Below the pieces are notes generated by a model, which did not search any database, had not been told where the DNA came from, and was given only the letters and a program-made list of their open reading frames with translations. A program made the translations under genes and the position numbers. This document shows, piece after piece, positions 1 through 7,780 of a DNA stretch of 64,000 nucleotides (position 1 is its first letter; every line of letters starts with the position of its first letter). Source of the stretch: Lentisphaeria bacterium (GTDB taxonomy: Bacteria > Verrucomicrobiota > Lentisphaeria > Victivallales > UBA1829); contig JAFZZR010000002.1 of NCBI GenBank assembly GCA_017615635.1, positions 1 through 64,000 on the forward strand, given 5' to 3'.

Positions 1-21
1 ATGAGGTATGAGGTATGAGGT
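1..21. repeat. heptanucleotide tandem repeat, ATGAGGT x3
   Basis: Three perfect copies of ATGAGGT open the window, and the array may continue to the left. A related five-copy array lies before pseudopilin P2 (6198-6232). In both places a second, 9-bp-period array follows before the pseudopilin gene. Confidence 0.85.
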
Positions 22-65
22 AAAAATCTGCTTGCTTGTCCCGCTGTAAGCGCGGAAACGCGAAG

Positions 66-98
66 GCGTATCCGGCCTATTTTGCCTATTCTGCCTAC
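66..98. repeat. 9-bp-period array, GCCTAT unit x4
   Basis: GCGTAT, GCCTAT, GCCTAT and GCCTAC begin at 66, 75, 84 and 93, each separated by three variable bases. The array sits in the 5' region of pseudopilin P1. A matching four-unit array precedes P2 at 6254-6286. Function unknown. Confidence 0.75.
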
Positions 99-136
99 AA
101 CAATTCACGATACAAACCTTTAAGGAGGAGAAAAAC

Positions 137-838
137 ATGAGTAAAAAAGAATTCACCCTGATTGAACTCTTGGTCGTGATCGCGATCATCGCGATCCTCG
201 CCGGGATGCTTCTGCCCGCCCTGGGCAATGCGAAAAACTACGCGAAAACCGCCACCTGTTCGAGCAATCAGCGGCAGCTGGGCATGTTCTTCGCCTCGTA
301 TGTCTCGGACTGGGGATTCTATCCTCCCCGCAGATGGATGCCGCCCTACGGCGGAAATTTCGACGGCAACGATACCTGGTTCCAGTATTTCCGGTACGTC
401 TATTACAACAACGACGTCGGGGCGCTCTCCTGTCCCACCGTGGCGGACCGCGGCATGGTCAGCCGCACTGTGTCTGGCAATGCCGGCTTTTTCGGGAATT
501 ACGGATACAACTACTACATCGGCGATCCGACCGCCACGGGCACGTACAAATGCAATCCGGCGAAGATACGGCGTCCCTCCGGCGTTTTGCTGGCGACGGA
601 CAGCATTCAGGACAAAAACAAGCCGTTCCCGCAGGCGCGGACGCTCTATTCTGTTTCCCAGGGCAGCGAGGTGGATTACCGTCACGGGCGTCAGGTGAAC
701 AATCCGAACGCGGGCGGCGGCCTGTTTCTGTACTGCGACGGGCATGTCCTTTCCAGGGAAGTCACCACGCCTTCCGCAGGAACGGATACGAGTCATCCGC
801 TGTACAATGCGCTGTCCTGTCCCGTGGAAGAGCGGTAA
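137..838 (+). CDS. prepilin-type H-x9-DG family protein (P1)
   Basis: A 233-residue secreted, membrane-tethered pseudopilin-like protein. Residues 6-25 hold the prepilin signature [20 protein letters not shown], with Glu at +5 of the predicted mature chain. The residue before the presumed cleavage site is Glu, not the usual Gly. The C-terminal region has the family's His...DGHV motif, but with a 17-residue insert instead of 9 between His and DG. AAGGAGGAG at 122-130 gives a strong ribosome-binding site for the ATG at 137. A GH42-like gene follows 39 bp downstream, so the two are probably co-transcribed. The family is greatly expanded in Lentisphaerota and Planctomycetes. Its molecular role is unproven; export or surface display of neighbouring enzymes is my inference. 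Confidence 0.9.
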   Translation: MSKKEFTLIELLVVIAIIAILAGMLLPALGNAKNYAKTATCSSNQRQLGMFFASYVSDWGFYPPRRWMPPYGGNFDGNDTWFQYFRYVYYNNDVGALSCPTVADRGMVSRTVSGNAGFFGNYGYNYYIGDPTATGTYKCNPAKIRRPSGVLLATDSIQDKNKPFPQARTLYSVSQGSEVDYRHGRQVNNPNAGGGLFLYCDGHVLSREVTTPSAGTDTSHPLYNALSCPVEER

Positions 839-877
839 CGCTCCCTCTATTATCTGCACACTGAAACGGAGATTCCC

Positions 878-3748
878 ATGAAAATCGTTTGTTTTCTCGT
901 TCTGGCAGTGCTGGCCTTTACGGCAGGCGGAGCCGACAGCATCACGCCTGCTGCCAATCAGGAAGATTCATGCAGGATCGCGGACGGCGGCTTCGAAGAG
1001 GGGCTGACGCACTGGATCCTGAAGTGTCATGACGGAGCCGAAGGCAAAGCGGAGATCGTCGAAAACGGACGTCACGGGAAGGCGCTGAAGCTCACGAAGC
1101 TCAACGGCGAAGGATTCCTTCAGCTGGTTTCCCGCGAGCCCGTTCCGTTCCAGGCCGGCAGAAAAATGACGTTCCGAGGTTTCTACCGCTCGGAAAATTC
1201 CCCCCTGAGCACCCTGCTGCTCTTCCGCCTGACACCCTCGGCCGACGACGGACGGTGGGTGTACGACGACATCGACCGCTCCTTCGGATTCACCAGTCAG
1301 TCCATGCTGCTGAATGCGGCGCCGGGTGTCTGGAACAAACGGGTGATTAGCCGTCAGTCGGTCCTTCCGGAAAAACTTTACTGCAATATTCTGGTCGTGG
1401 GGAATCCGGTGGAGGTCGTGCTGGACGATCTGGAGCTGGAACCCTTCTCCAAATTCCGGCGTCCGCAGCCCGCGGATCTGGAAAAGCGGACGACCTTCCC
1501 CTATACGGAAGAACAGGTGTACGAGATCCTTGCGAAGCGGAAAGCGCCGGAAGCCTTTCTGGAAAAACGAGGGTCGAAGGTAGTCATGCTTCTGAACGGA
1601 GAGGAAGTGCCGCCCGTCCTGTACAAGTCCGAATCGTTCTACGATGACTACGTGTACAACCGCTACATTGAGTTCGGCGAGGCGGGCGTGCCCTTTGTGG
1701 GAAAGTCGGTGCCCCTTTCCCAGAGCCGTGCTCTGCCGGGCGTGGTGCTGGGCAAAGGGAAATACGACTTCAAGAAGCTGGATCAGCTGCTGATGTACGC
1801 TTTGCGGCAGAATCCGCAGGCGAACATCTGGCTGTGCTGGTACTGCCTCGAATCGTATCCGGGCTGGGGACTGGCCCACAAGGACGAGCTGTGGTACGAT
1901 CAGGAAGGACGCTTCGGCTACGGTATCTGGGGAAACTGCGAGGGTTTCACGGACGACATTTCGAAGGCGCGCATCTCCGACGTTTACCGGAAAATGGGGG
2001 TGAAGCCGTGGCCGTTCCCCTCCATGTCCAGCGACCTGTACCGGGCGGAGGTCGTGCAGATCCTCACCGACCTGACCGAATATGTGATGAAGTCGCCTTT
2101 CCGGAACGCGGTGGCCGGATTCCATATCGGTGGACTGCATGACGGACAGTTCCAGTACTTCAATCACGACTACGGACCGGCCGCGCGGAAAAAGTTCCGC
2201 AAATATCTCCAGAAAAAGTACGTGACGCTGGATGCTCTGAACAAGGTGTACGGCACGGCCTATGGCAGTTTCGAGGAAATCACCATCCCGGAACGGCCCC
2301 GGGGCGAAAAGGCGGTGAAAACTCCCTTTTCCGCCGAGTGCCTGCTGGCCGACTACCGGGATTTCCAGCTTTCCGAGACCTTCGGGATCAAACATCAGTT
2401 CGCCGATGCCGTCCGCCGCGCCGCCGGAAAGAAAGTGTTCGTTTCCGCCTACGGCCATCCCATGGAGTATCAGACGGAAACGTTCCTGAAGCATGATGAC
2501 GGCGGGATCGACATCTATGCCGTCCCCTCCTGGTATCCCTTCCGGCTCCCCGGATATCCCGTGGGCGCGAAGCCGGACGGCGGATTCGCCCTGCGCGGCA
2601 AGATCTGGCTCAACGAAATGGACATCCGCTCCTGGACCGAGGCGGCGAAAGGCGAAATGTACGATATGTGGATCGGCTCCATGATCACGCCGGAATGGTG
2701 GAAACAGGCCAACCGGAAGTTCGCCGGGATCTCCCTGGCCGCCCGGCAGGGATGGTGGTACTACTCCATGTACCGCTACTTCGACCGTCCGGAAGTCATG
2801 GCGGACATCAAACACCTGGTGGATTCGGCGAAGCGGGTCCTCCGGGCGAAGGAGATCCCGTTCCGTCCGGATGTCTGTGTGGTCCGGACCGAGCACAGCG
2901 ATTCCATCCGCAGCGTGAATATGCTTCACAATCACGTGGGATTCCCGATCTTCTACCAGATGCTGGAGATCAGCGGTGTGCCGTACGATCTGCACAATCT
3001 TTGCGACGTCCTCGAACGGAAGGAACTGCAGGATTACAAGATGTACATCTTTGCCGATGCGAACTACATTTCCTCCGCTGACCGCGAAAAACTGAACGCG
3101 CTGCTGAAAAACGGAAACCGCGTCCTCTTCTTCGTCGACGGGGCCGGATATGCCGATGAGACGGGCAAATCCGCGGAGCATATCCGCGATCTGACCTCCT
3201 TCGAGATTTCCACGAAAGAGGAATTCGGACGGGCGACCGCCATCGGCGTCCCCGGACATCCGCTCAACAAAGGTGTGCCGCCCTTCGTCTCCTGCGGCGA
3301 TCTTCTGTACAGCACCCAGGCCGTTCGCGGTCCTTCGCCCTTCTCGGCACGGTATCAGGTATTCAGCATCGAAAACGCGGGCGGGGATGAGATCCTCGCC
3401 AGATACCATGAGACGGGAAAAACGGCGGCCGCCATCCGTGAACATGGCACCTGGACCTCGGTCTACTCCGCCGGCCCCTATGCCGTCCTGCCTGAATTTC
3501 TCAACAATCTGGCCGCAAAATACAACTGCTTCCGCGTGGCTCCCGCCGCCCAGAGCATTCACATGAACGGGAATTTCATTTCCATTCACGGCGTCCGCAA
3601 CGGCGAACTTCCGCTGACCCTCCCGGCCGGCGTCTGCAAGGTCACCGATCTGGATTCCGGCCGCGTGTACGTCGTCCCGGAGAACGGGAAAATCACTGTG
3701 GATGTGATGTGCGGCCGGTCCATTTGGCTGCTGCTGGAAAAGGAGTAA
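878..3748 (+). CDS. secreted GH42-like beta-galactosidase-type protein, acid/base Glu apparently lost
   Basis: A 956-residue protein with a Sec signal peptide (residues 1-20). A jelly-roll carbohydrate-binding-like region (about 25-190) precedes a clan GH-A barrel (about 235-690). A Rossmann/glutamine-amidotransferase-like trimerisation region follows (about 700-870), then a small C-terminal beta domain. The barrel resembles GH42: the segment after AGFHI (residues 414-418) continues into a KKFRKYLQKKYVTLDALN stretch typical of that family. The paralogue at 11547 has NED at the putative acid/base site, but here the aligned residues are L-H-D, so the expected Glu is His421. The putative nucleophile Glu580 (LNEMDIRSW) is kept. 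It may be a binding protein or use a different mechanism. The substrate is unknown. It lies in a P1 - enzyme - transporter arrangement. Confidence 0.75.
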   Translation: MKIVCFLVLAVLAFTAGGADSITPAANQEDSCRIADGGFEEGLTHWILKCHDGAEGKAEIVENGRHGKALKLTKLNGEGFLQLVSREPVPFQAGRKMTFRGFYRSENSPLSTLLLFRLTPSADDGRWVYDDIDRSFGFTSQSMLLNAAPGVWNKRVISRQSVLPEKLYCNILVVGNPVEVVLDDLELEPFSKFRRPQPADLEKRTTFPYTEEQVYEILAKRKAPEAFLEKRGSKVVMLLNGEEVPPVLYKSESFYDDYVYNRYIEFGEAGVPFVGKSVPLSQSRALPGVVLGKGKYDFKKLDQLLMYALRQNPQANIWLCWYCLESYPGWGLAHKDELWYDQEGRFGYGIWGNCEGFTDDISKARISDVYRKMGVKPWPFPSMSSDLYRAEVVQILTDLTEYVMKSPFRNAVAGFHIGGLHDGQFQYFNHDYGPAARKKFRKYLQKKYVTLDALNKVYGTAYGSFEEITIPERPRGEKAVKTPFSAECLLADYRDFQLSETFGIKHQFADAVRRAAGKKVFVSAYGHPMEYQTETFLKHDDGGIDIYAVPSWYPFRLPGYPVGAKPDGGFALRGKIWLNEMDIRSWTEAAKGEMYDMWIGSMITPEWWKQANRKFAGISLAARQGWWYYSMYRYFDRPEVMADIKHLVDSAKRVLRAKEIPFRPDVCVVRTEHSDSIRSVNMLHNHVGFPIFYQMLEISGVPYDLHNLCDVLERKELQDYKMYIFADANYISSADREKLNALLKNGNRVLFFVDGAGYADETGKSAEHIRDLTSFEISTKEEFGRATAIGVPGHPLNKGVPPFVSCGDLLYSTQAVRGPSPFSARYQVFSIENAGGDEILARYHETGKTAAAIREHGTWTSVYSAGPYAVLPEFLNNLAAKYNCFRVAPAAQSIHMNGNFISIHGVRNGELPLTLPAGVCKVTDLDSGRVYVVPENGKITVDVMCGRSIWLLLEKE

Positions 3749-3769
3749 GGGCGATCCGCCCTCGGTTTT
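3748..3769 (+). terminator. weak intrinsic terminator after the GH42-like gene
   Basis: AGGGCG and CGCCCT form a 6-bp stem with a 3-nt loop, followed by CGGTTTT. The stem overlaps the last base of the stop codon at 3746-3748. The short stem and T run suggest partial termination. Confidence 0.45.
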
Positions 3770-3794
3770 GCCTGACCGATTTTTGTCCGTCCGC

Positions 3795-3823
3795 TTGAAA
3801 AAACGTCCGAATGCCGCTAATGT
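3795..3823 (+). promoter_or_regulatory. sigma70-type promoter for the MFS gene
   Basis: TTGAAA (3795-3800) and TAATGT (3818-3823) are separated by exactly 17 bp. The predicted transcript would begin near 3830, which rules out the in-frame ATG at 3824 and supports the start at 3875. Confidence 0.6.
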
Positions 3824-3874
3824 ATGGGGTTGTACAAAAGAGACGACCGAGAGACAGATCGGAGAACGGATAAA

Positions 3875-5080
3875 ATGGATGATAGACCGAAGATGAGTCA
3901 GGCAACCTGCAAAGAGGAAAACGCTCCGGCGGTCCGTACGCTGGTGCGATACCGTCTGGCGGCTTCGGCCTTCTACTTCATCCAGGGATTCGTCGTGACC
4001 TGCTGGGTCAGCCGTCTGCCGGACATCAAGGAGCGCCTTTCTCTTTCGGACGGCGTGCTGGGGCTGGTCCTGCTGGCGCCTCCGGCGGGACAGCTGGCGG
4101 CCATGGCTCTCTCCGGATGGCTGGTCCGGCGTTTCGGCAGCTTCCGGATCTTGTGCATCGCGGGCCTTCTTCTGCCCTGCTGGCTGCCGGTGCTTGGTCT
4201 GGTTTCCGCACGGGCCGGGCTGATCGCCGCACTTGTCTTTTTCGGCATGGCGACCAATCTCTCCAACATCTCCGTGAACACGCAGTGCGTCGGGATCGAG
4301 CATCTGTACGGAAAAAGCATCATGGCCACGTTCCACGGGATATGGAGCCTGGGCGGGATCGGCGCCATCCTGCTGAGTTCCTTCTGCGCCGTGCGCGGTA
4401 TTTCGCCCGCCGTGAATTTCCTTTTCTGCTCCGCCCTGATGATCCTCCTCTATCTCGCCAACTTCCGGCGTCTCCTCCCGCAGGACCGCCGGACGGCCGG
4501 AGACGGGGCGAACAAGGTCCGTCTCGCCTCGCTGCTGACCGATTCGCGGCTGTGGATCCTGGGGATCATTTCCCTGGGCTGTCTGGGATGCGAGGGCGTG
4601 ATGAACAACTGGATCGCCATCTTCTTCCAGAAATTCGTGACCGCAAAAGCCGAATTCATCCGCCTGGGCCTCTTCACCTATATGCTCTCCATCACATGCT
4701 GCCGGTTCACCGCCGACCGCTTCGTCCGCAAATGGGGCGGGCGGACCGTGATCCAGATTGCCGGGTGCCTGATCCTGGCGGGCATTTCTCTGATCGTCCT
4801 GATCCCCTCCCTGTTCACCGCCGCCGCAGGCTGCATCCTGACGGGCATGGGAACTTCGGTCATCGTGCCCGTCTGCTACGGGATCGCGGGAAAATACGAG
4901 TCCGTCCCGGTGGCGGTATCCATCACCATGGTGGCGACGGTCGGGTTCCTGGGATTCCTCTTCATGCCGGCGGCGGTGGGCGTCCTGTCCGAACTGGCCG
5001 GACTGAAAACGGCGCTGTTCCTGACGGGGCTCGTCTCATGCGCCGCCGCCCAGCTGATCTGGAAGGCGGGGAAGGCTTGA
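3875..5080 (+). CDS. MFS transporter, YbjJ-like
   Basis: A 401-residue inner-membrane transporter with about 12 hydrophobic helices. The segment NTQCVGIEHLYGKSIMATFH near the middle of the N-terminal half matches the YbjJ-type branch of the major facilitator superfamily, which has an Asn-rich helix and then a conserved H-G-x-W-S-L-G motif. GGAG at 3861-3864 supports the ATG at 3875 over the earlier in-frame ATG at 3824. The gene lies between a secreted GH42-like protein and a LacI-type regulator, so uptake or efflux of a sugar or sugar derivative is likely. The substrate cannot be read from the sequence. Confidence 0.8.
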   Translation: MDDRPKMSQATCKEENAPAVRTLVRYRLAASAFYFIQGFVVTCWVSRLPDIKERLSLSDGVLGLVLLAPPAGQLAAMALSGWLVRRFGSFRILCIAGLLLPCWLPVLGLVSARAGLIAALVFFGMATNLSNISVNTQCVGIEHLYGKSIMATFHGIWSLGGIGAILLSSFCAVRGISPAVNFLFCSALMILLYLANFRRLLPQDRRTAGDGANKVRLASLLTDSRLWILGIISLGCLGCEGVMNNWIAIFFQKFVTAKAEFIRLGLFTYMLSITCCRFTADRFVRKWGGRTVIQIAGCLILAGISLIVLIPSLFTAAAGCILTGMGTSVIVPVCYGIAGKYESVPVAVSITMVATVGFLGFLFMPAAVGVLSELAGLKTALFLTGLVSCAAAQLIWKAGKA

Positions 5081-5146
5081 AGGACGGATCCTGCATCGCT
5101 GCATAGGTCCGTTTCGGAAAAAAGGGAAAAAAAATAAAAAAGGTGC

Positions 5147-5174
5147 TTGATTTTCATGGAAAGGATGTTATCTT
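5147..5174 (+). promoter_or_regulatory. promoter for the LacI-family gene
   Basis: TTGATT (5147-5152) and TATCTT (5169-5174) are 16 bp apart. The imperfect inverted pair GTTATC / GGTAAC overlapping the -10 region could be an autoregulatory operator. The -35 to -10 stretch resembles the promoter at 20990-21017. Confidence 0.5.
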
Positions 5175-5223
5175 GAGAGAGAGGTAACACGAGTAACCAA
5201 TCGACCTCCGGGGACTGCGCAAC

Positions 5224-6201
5224 ATGATTCGAGGCAAAGATATCGCAGCTCTGGTCGGCGTTTCCCGTCCGGCCGTAACGGCTGTCCTCAACGGCAGCCG
5301 TCCCAACTGCGTTTCCAAAGAGAAGCGCGAGGCCATTCTCAGGATCGCATCCGAACATCAGTACCGGCCCAATCAGGCCGCCGTGGCCCTCAAAACCGGG
5401 AAAAGCCGCATGATCGGCGTGGTGATGCCGCCCTGGGGAAATCCCCATATCGCCGAACTCTGCATGGGGATCCAGCGCTGCCTGGCGGCCAGAAATTATA
5501 CCTCCGTCTTCACCATCGACAACAATTACAATCCCGTGCCCGGCAATCTGGATCAGTTCCTTTCCCTGCGTGTGGCGGGGATCATCACCGTGGCGTCCTC
5601 GCTGCTGCCGGACGATATCGGAGTTCCCGTGGTGAGCTATTATCACAACGATCCCCGCTTCGACAGCGTCTGTCCGGATCTCGCACGGGATGCCCGTCTG
5701 ATCGTGGAACATTTGAAGGAGTACGGACACAAAAACTTCGGATATCTCGGACTGCACGGGGACAAACGGATCCGCTATCTGGCCGCGGAGGCCGCCCGGT
5801 GCGGACTCGACTTCCCCGAGCGCTGGCAAAGCTGGAATCCGGGCGGAAAAACGGAAGGAACGGATCATTTTTCCCGGCTTCTGAAGGTAAACAAGGGGCG
5901 GGATCTGCCGGGTGCCCTGGTGGTGCTCAGCGACAACGTCGCTTTTCACGCATATCAGAGCATCCGCCGGCACAAGTTCCGCATTCCGGAAGATTTCAGC
6001 ATTGTCAGCCACGACAACATCGCCTACTGCGGCTGCCTTTCCCCGGCTCTGACAAGCCTGAGTTTCGGCTCGCCCGACGAGGTCGCCGGCGAAATGGTCC
6101 GTCTTCTGCTGGAACGGATAAAAAATCCCGGCAAGCCCCGGGAAGTGACGCGACTGAAGTCGGTGCTGATCGAACGGGAAAGCGTTGCAAATAAGGTATG
6201 A
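5224..6201 (+). CDS. LacI-family transcriptional regulator
   Basis: A 325-residue cytoplasmic DNA-binding repressor-type protein. Residues 3-50 form the LacI helix-turn-helix and hinge (KDIAALVGVSRPAVTAVLNG, then a YRPNQAAVALKTGKS hinge). Residues 60-320 are a periplasmic-binding-protein-like sensor domain for a sugar effector. It has its own promoter and sits 144 bp after the MFS gene. The neighbouring transporter, the GH42-like gene or the P2-MarC genes are the likely targets. The ribosome-binding site before the ATG at 5224 is poor. Its stop codon lies inside the heptamer repeat array upstream of P2. Confidence 0.92.
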   Translation: MIRGKDIAALVGVSRPAVTAVLNGSRPNCVSKEKREAILRIASEHQYRPNQAAVALKTGKSRMIGVVMPPWGNPHIAELCMGIQRCLAARNYTSVFTIDNNYNPVPGNLDQFLSLRVAGIITVASSLLPDDIGVPVVSYYHNDPRFDSVCPDLARDARLIVEHLKEYGHKNFGYLGLHGDKRIRYLAAEAARCGLDFPERWQSWNPGGKTEGTDHFSRLLKVNKGRDLPGALVVLSDNVAFHAYQSIRRHKFRIPEDFSIVSHDNIAYCGCLSPALTSLSFGSPDEVAGEMVRLLLERIKNPGKPREVTRLKSVLIERESVANKV

Positions 6202-6232
6202 GAGATGAGAGATGAAAGATGAGAGATGAAAC
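6198..6232. repeat. heptanucleotide tandem repeat, ATGARAN x5
   Basis: Five 7-bp units, ATGAGAG, ATGAGAG, ATGAAAG, ATGAGAG and ATGAAAC, overlap the LacI stop codon and lie upstream of P2. They match the ATGAGGT array upstream of P1 in period and sequence. Confidence 0.85.
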
Positions 6233-6253
6233 GGTATATAAAGGAGAGGTTTT

Positions 6254-6286
6254 TCCTATCCGGCCTATATGTCCTATTCAGCCTAT
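6254..6286. repeat. 9-bp-period array, KCCTAT unit x4
   Basis: TCCTAT, GCCTAT, TCCTAT and GCCTAT begin at 6254, 6263, 6272 and 6281. The array corresponds to 66-98 before P1, including the shared CCG spacer. Confidence 0.75.
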
Positions 6287-6322
6287 TTTTACATAAAAAA
6301 CTTTGAGGAAAGGAAAGAGAAG

Positions 6323-7063
6323 ATGAGAAAGAAAAGGTTTACTCTGATCGAGCTTTTGGTGGTCATCGCCATCATCGCCATCCTGTCTGGCATGCTGCTT
6401 CCGTCGCTGGGGTCGGCGAAAGCGAAAGCCCAGTCCGTAATCTGCCTCAACAATCAGAAGCAGACAGGCATGGGATTTCTCCAGTACACCAATGACAACG
6501 ATGAAAAACTCTGGTATTATGATCAAAACTCGGACAGGACCTATCTCGTCATTCTGGGCGGACTGGCCAAGTACAAGTACACAAACGAATACTCGCAGAG
6601 GTATATCGATCACCGGAGCGCATTCTGCCCGCTGACGGCGGATGACTCCGCGACCGGGGACGATCTTGTCGTGTTGAAGTTCCGCACCTATGCTTCTCAT
6701 TCGACGCACAAACATTACGGGACCAAGGACGAGTGGCGAGAGGAACTCGACACCGGAAGCGGCAAAAAACGGTTTTATCTCAAGCTCAAGGCGATCAAGG
6801 GAGCCGATCTGAAGCTGGCCTGGGGGCTGGCGGATTCCCGGGCCAGTCTGATCAAGCCGAATCAGGGATATTTCAAGATCTACATGACCGCGGACGGACA
6901 AATGTTTGCGGCACGCCACAGCGATCGTGTGAATATGTGGTATTTCGACGGGCACGGCGCCGCGGAAACGCCGGCCGACGTGGCCAAACTGTACAAGGAT
7001 ATTTCCGGGCTGACCACGTCCCGCATCTACATCGGAGACAGAGGCATGTGGGCCGAATTTTGA
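6323..7063 (+). CDS. prepilin-type H-x9-DG family protein (P2)
   Basis: A 246-residue pseudopilin. The start is the ATG at 6323, directly before [11 protein letters not shown], with purine-rich GAGGAAAGG upstream; the in-frame ATG at 6269 would add an 18-residue N-terminal extension. The residue before the presumed cleavage site is Arg. The C-terminus has an exact H-x9-DG motif (His in ARHSDRV, then YFDGHG). MarC begins 44 bp later on the same strand, followed by a barrel enzyme. Confidence 0.9.
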   Translation: MRKKRFTLIELLVVIAIIAILSGMLLPSLGSAKAKAQSVICLNNQKQTGMGFLQYTNDNDEKLWYYDQNSDRTYLVILGGLAKYKYTNEYSQRYIDHRSAFCPLTADDSATGDDLVVLKFRTYASHSTHKHYGTKDEWREELDTGSGKKRFYLKLKAIKGADLKLAWGLADSRASLIKPNQGYFKIYMTADGQMFAARHSDRVNMWYFDGHGAAETPADVAKLYKDISGLTTSRIYIGDRGMWAEF

Positions 7064-7107
7064 TTCCTTCCGGACGCCTGATCCCTCGCTGTACAAGAGG
7101 ATGAAGC

Positions 7108-7701
7108 ATGAATTTTCAGACAGTACTATCGGTGACGCTTCTGTTTTTGATGGTGATGGACCCTTTGGGGAATCTCCCGTTTTTCGTCCTCATCCTGAAA
7201 CGGAAATCCGCGGAGGAATACCGTCGCATCATCTTTCGCGAGTCTCTGTTTGCTCTTGCGGCGATGCTCGTCTCGCTGTTCGCAGGCGGCGTGTTTCTGA
7301 AGCTCCTGCACCTCTCCGAAGACAAACTGGGAGTCGCAGGCGGATTGATCCTCCTCATCATCGGGCTGAAAATGGTTTTTTCATCCTTTACGGAAACCAA
7401 TGTCTCGGAGGGAAAGGAACCCTATATTGTGCCGCTCGCCATTCCCCTGATCTGCGGCCCCGGTCTGATCGCGATGCTGATCACGCAGTCGGAACAAAAG
7501 GCGGAAAGCGTTATCGCACTGCTGGTTGCCTGGATGATCCAATTGCTGATTCTTCTCGTAGGGAAAACCATATCCGAAAAACTCGGGAAGAAACCGTTGG
7601 ACACGCTGGAATCTCTGATGGGGCTGCTGCTTTCCGTCGTGGCGGCAGGCATGATCATCGACAGCATCAATCAGATTTACGGGATCGGTCCGACAAAATG
7701 A
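7108..7701 (+). CDS. MarC-family (UPF0056) integral membrane protein
   Basis: A 197-residue protein with about six transmembrane helices across its length and the MarC/YhgN-family sequences DPLGNLPFF (residues 18-26) and PLAIPLICGPGLIA (about 111-124). GAGGA about 7 nt upstream supports the ATG at 7108. The family's transport function is not established; older links to antibiotic resistance have been disputed. Its place between P2 and a secreted sugar-enzyme gene is probably operonic but not obviously functional. Confidence 0.88.
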   Translation: MNFQTVLSVTLLFLMVMDPLGNLPFFVLILKRKSAEEYRRIIFRESLFALAAMLVSLFAGGVFLKLLHLSEDKLGVAGGLILLIIGLKMVFSSFTETNVSEGKEPYIVPLAIPLICGPGLIAMLITQSEQKAESVIALLVAWMIQLLILLVGKTISEKLGKKPLDTLESLMGLLLSVVAAGMIIDSINQIYGIGPTK

Positions 7702-7780
7702 AACGAATATAAAACAAAAAGGTTTTTGACGGACAAATCAAAAAACTTTTGAAGAAGGCTGAAAGATAATGGAGGATCTC

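Noticed and set aside
968-4336. Antisense open frame of 1122 codons opposite the GH42-like gene
   Set aside because: It spans two good plus-strand genes and has no recognisable family, signal peptide or ribosome-binding site. GC-rich third positions create long shadow frames; the same holds for 8381-10264, 11643-14618, 14863-17322 and 57572-59992 on the minus strand.
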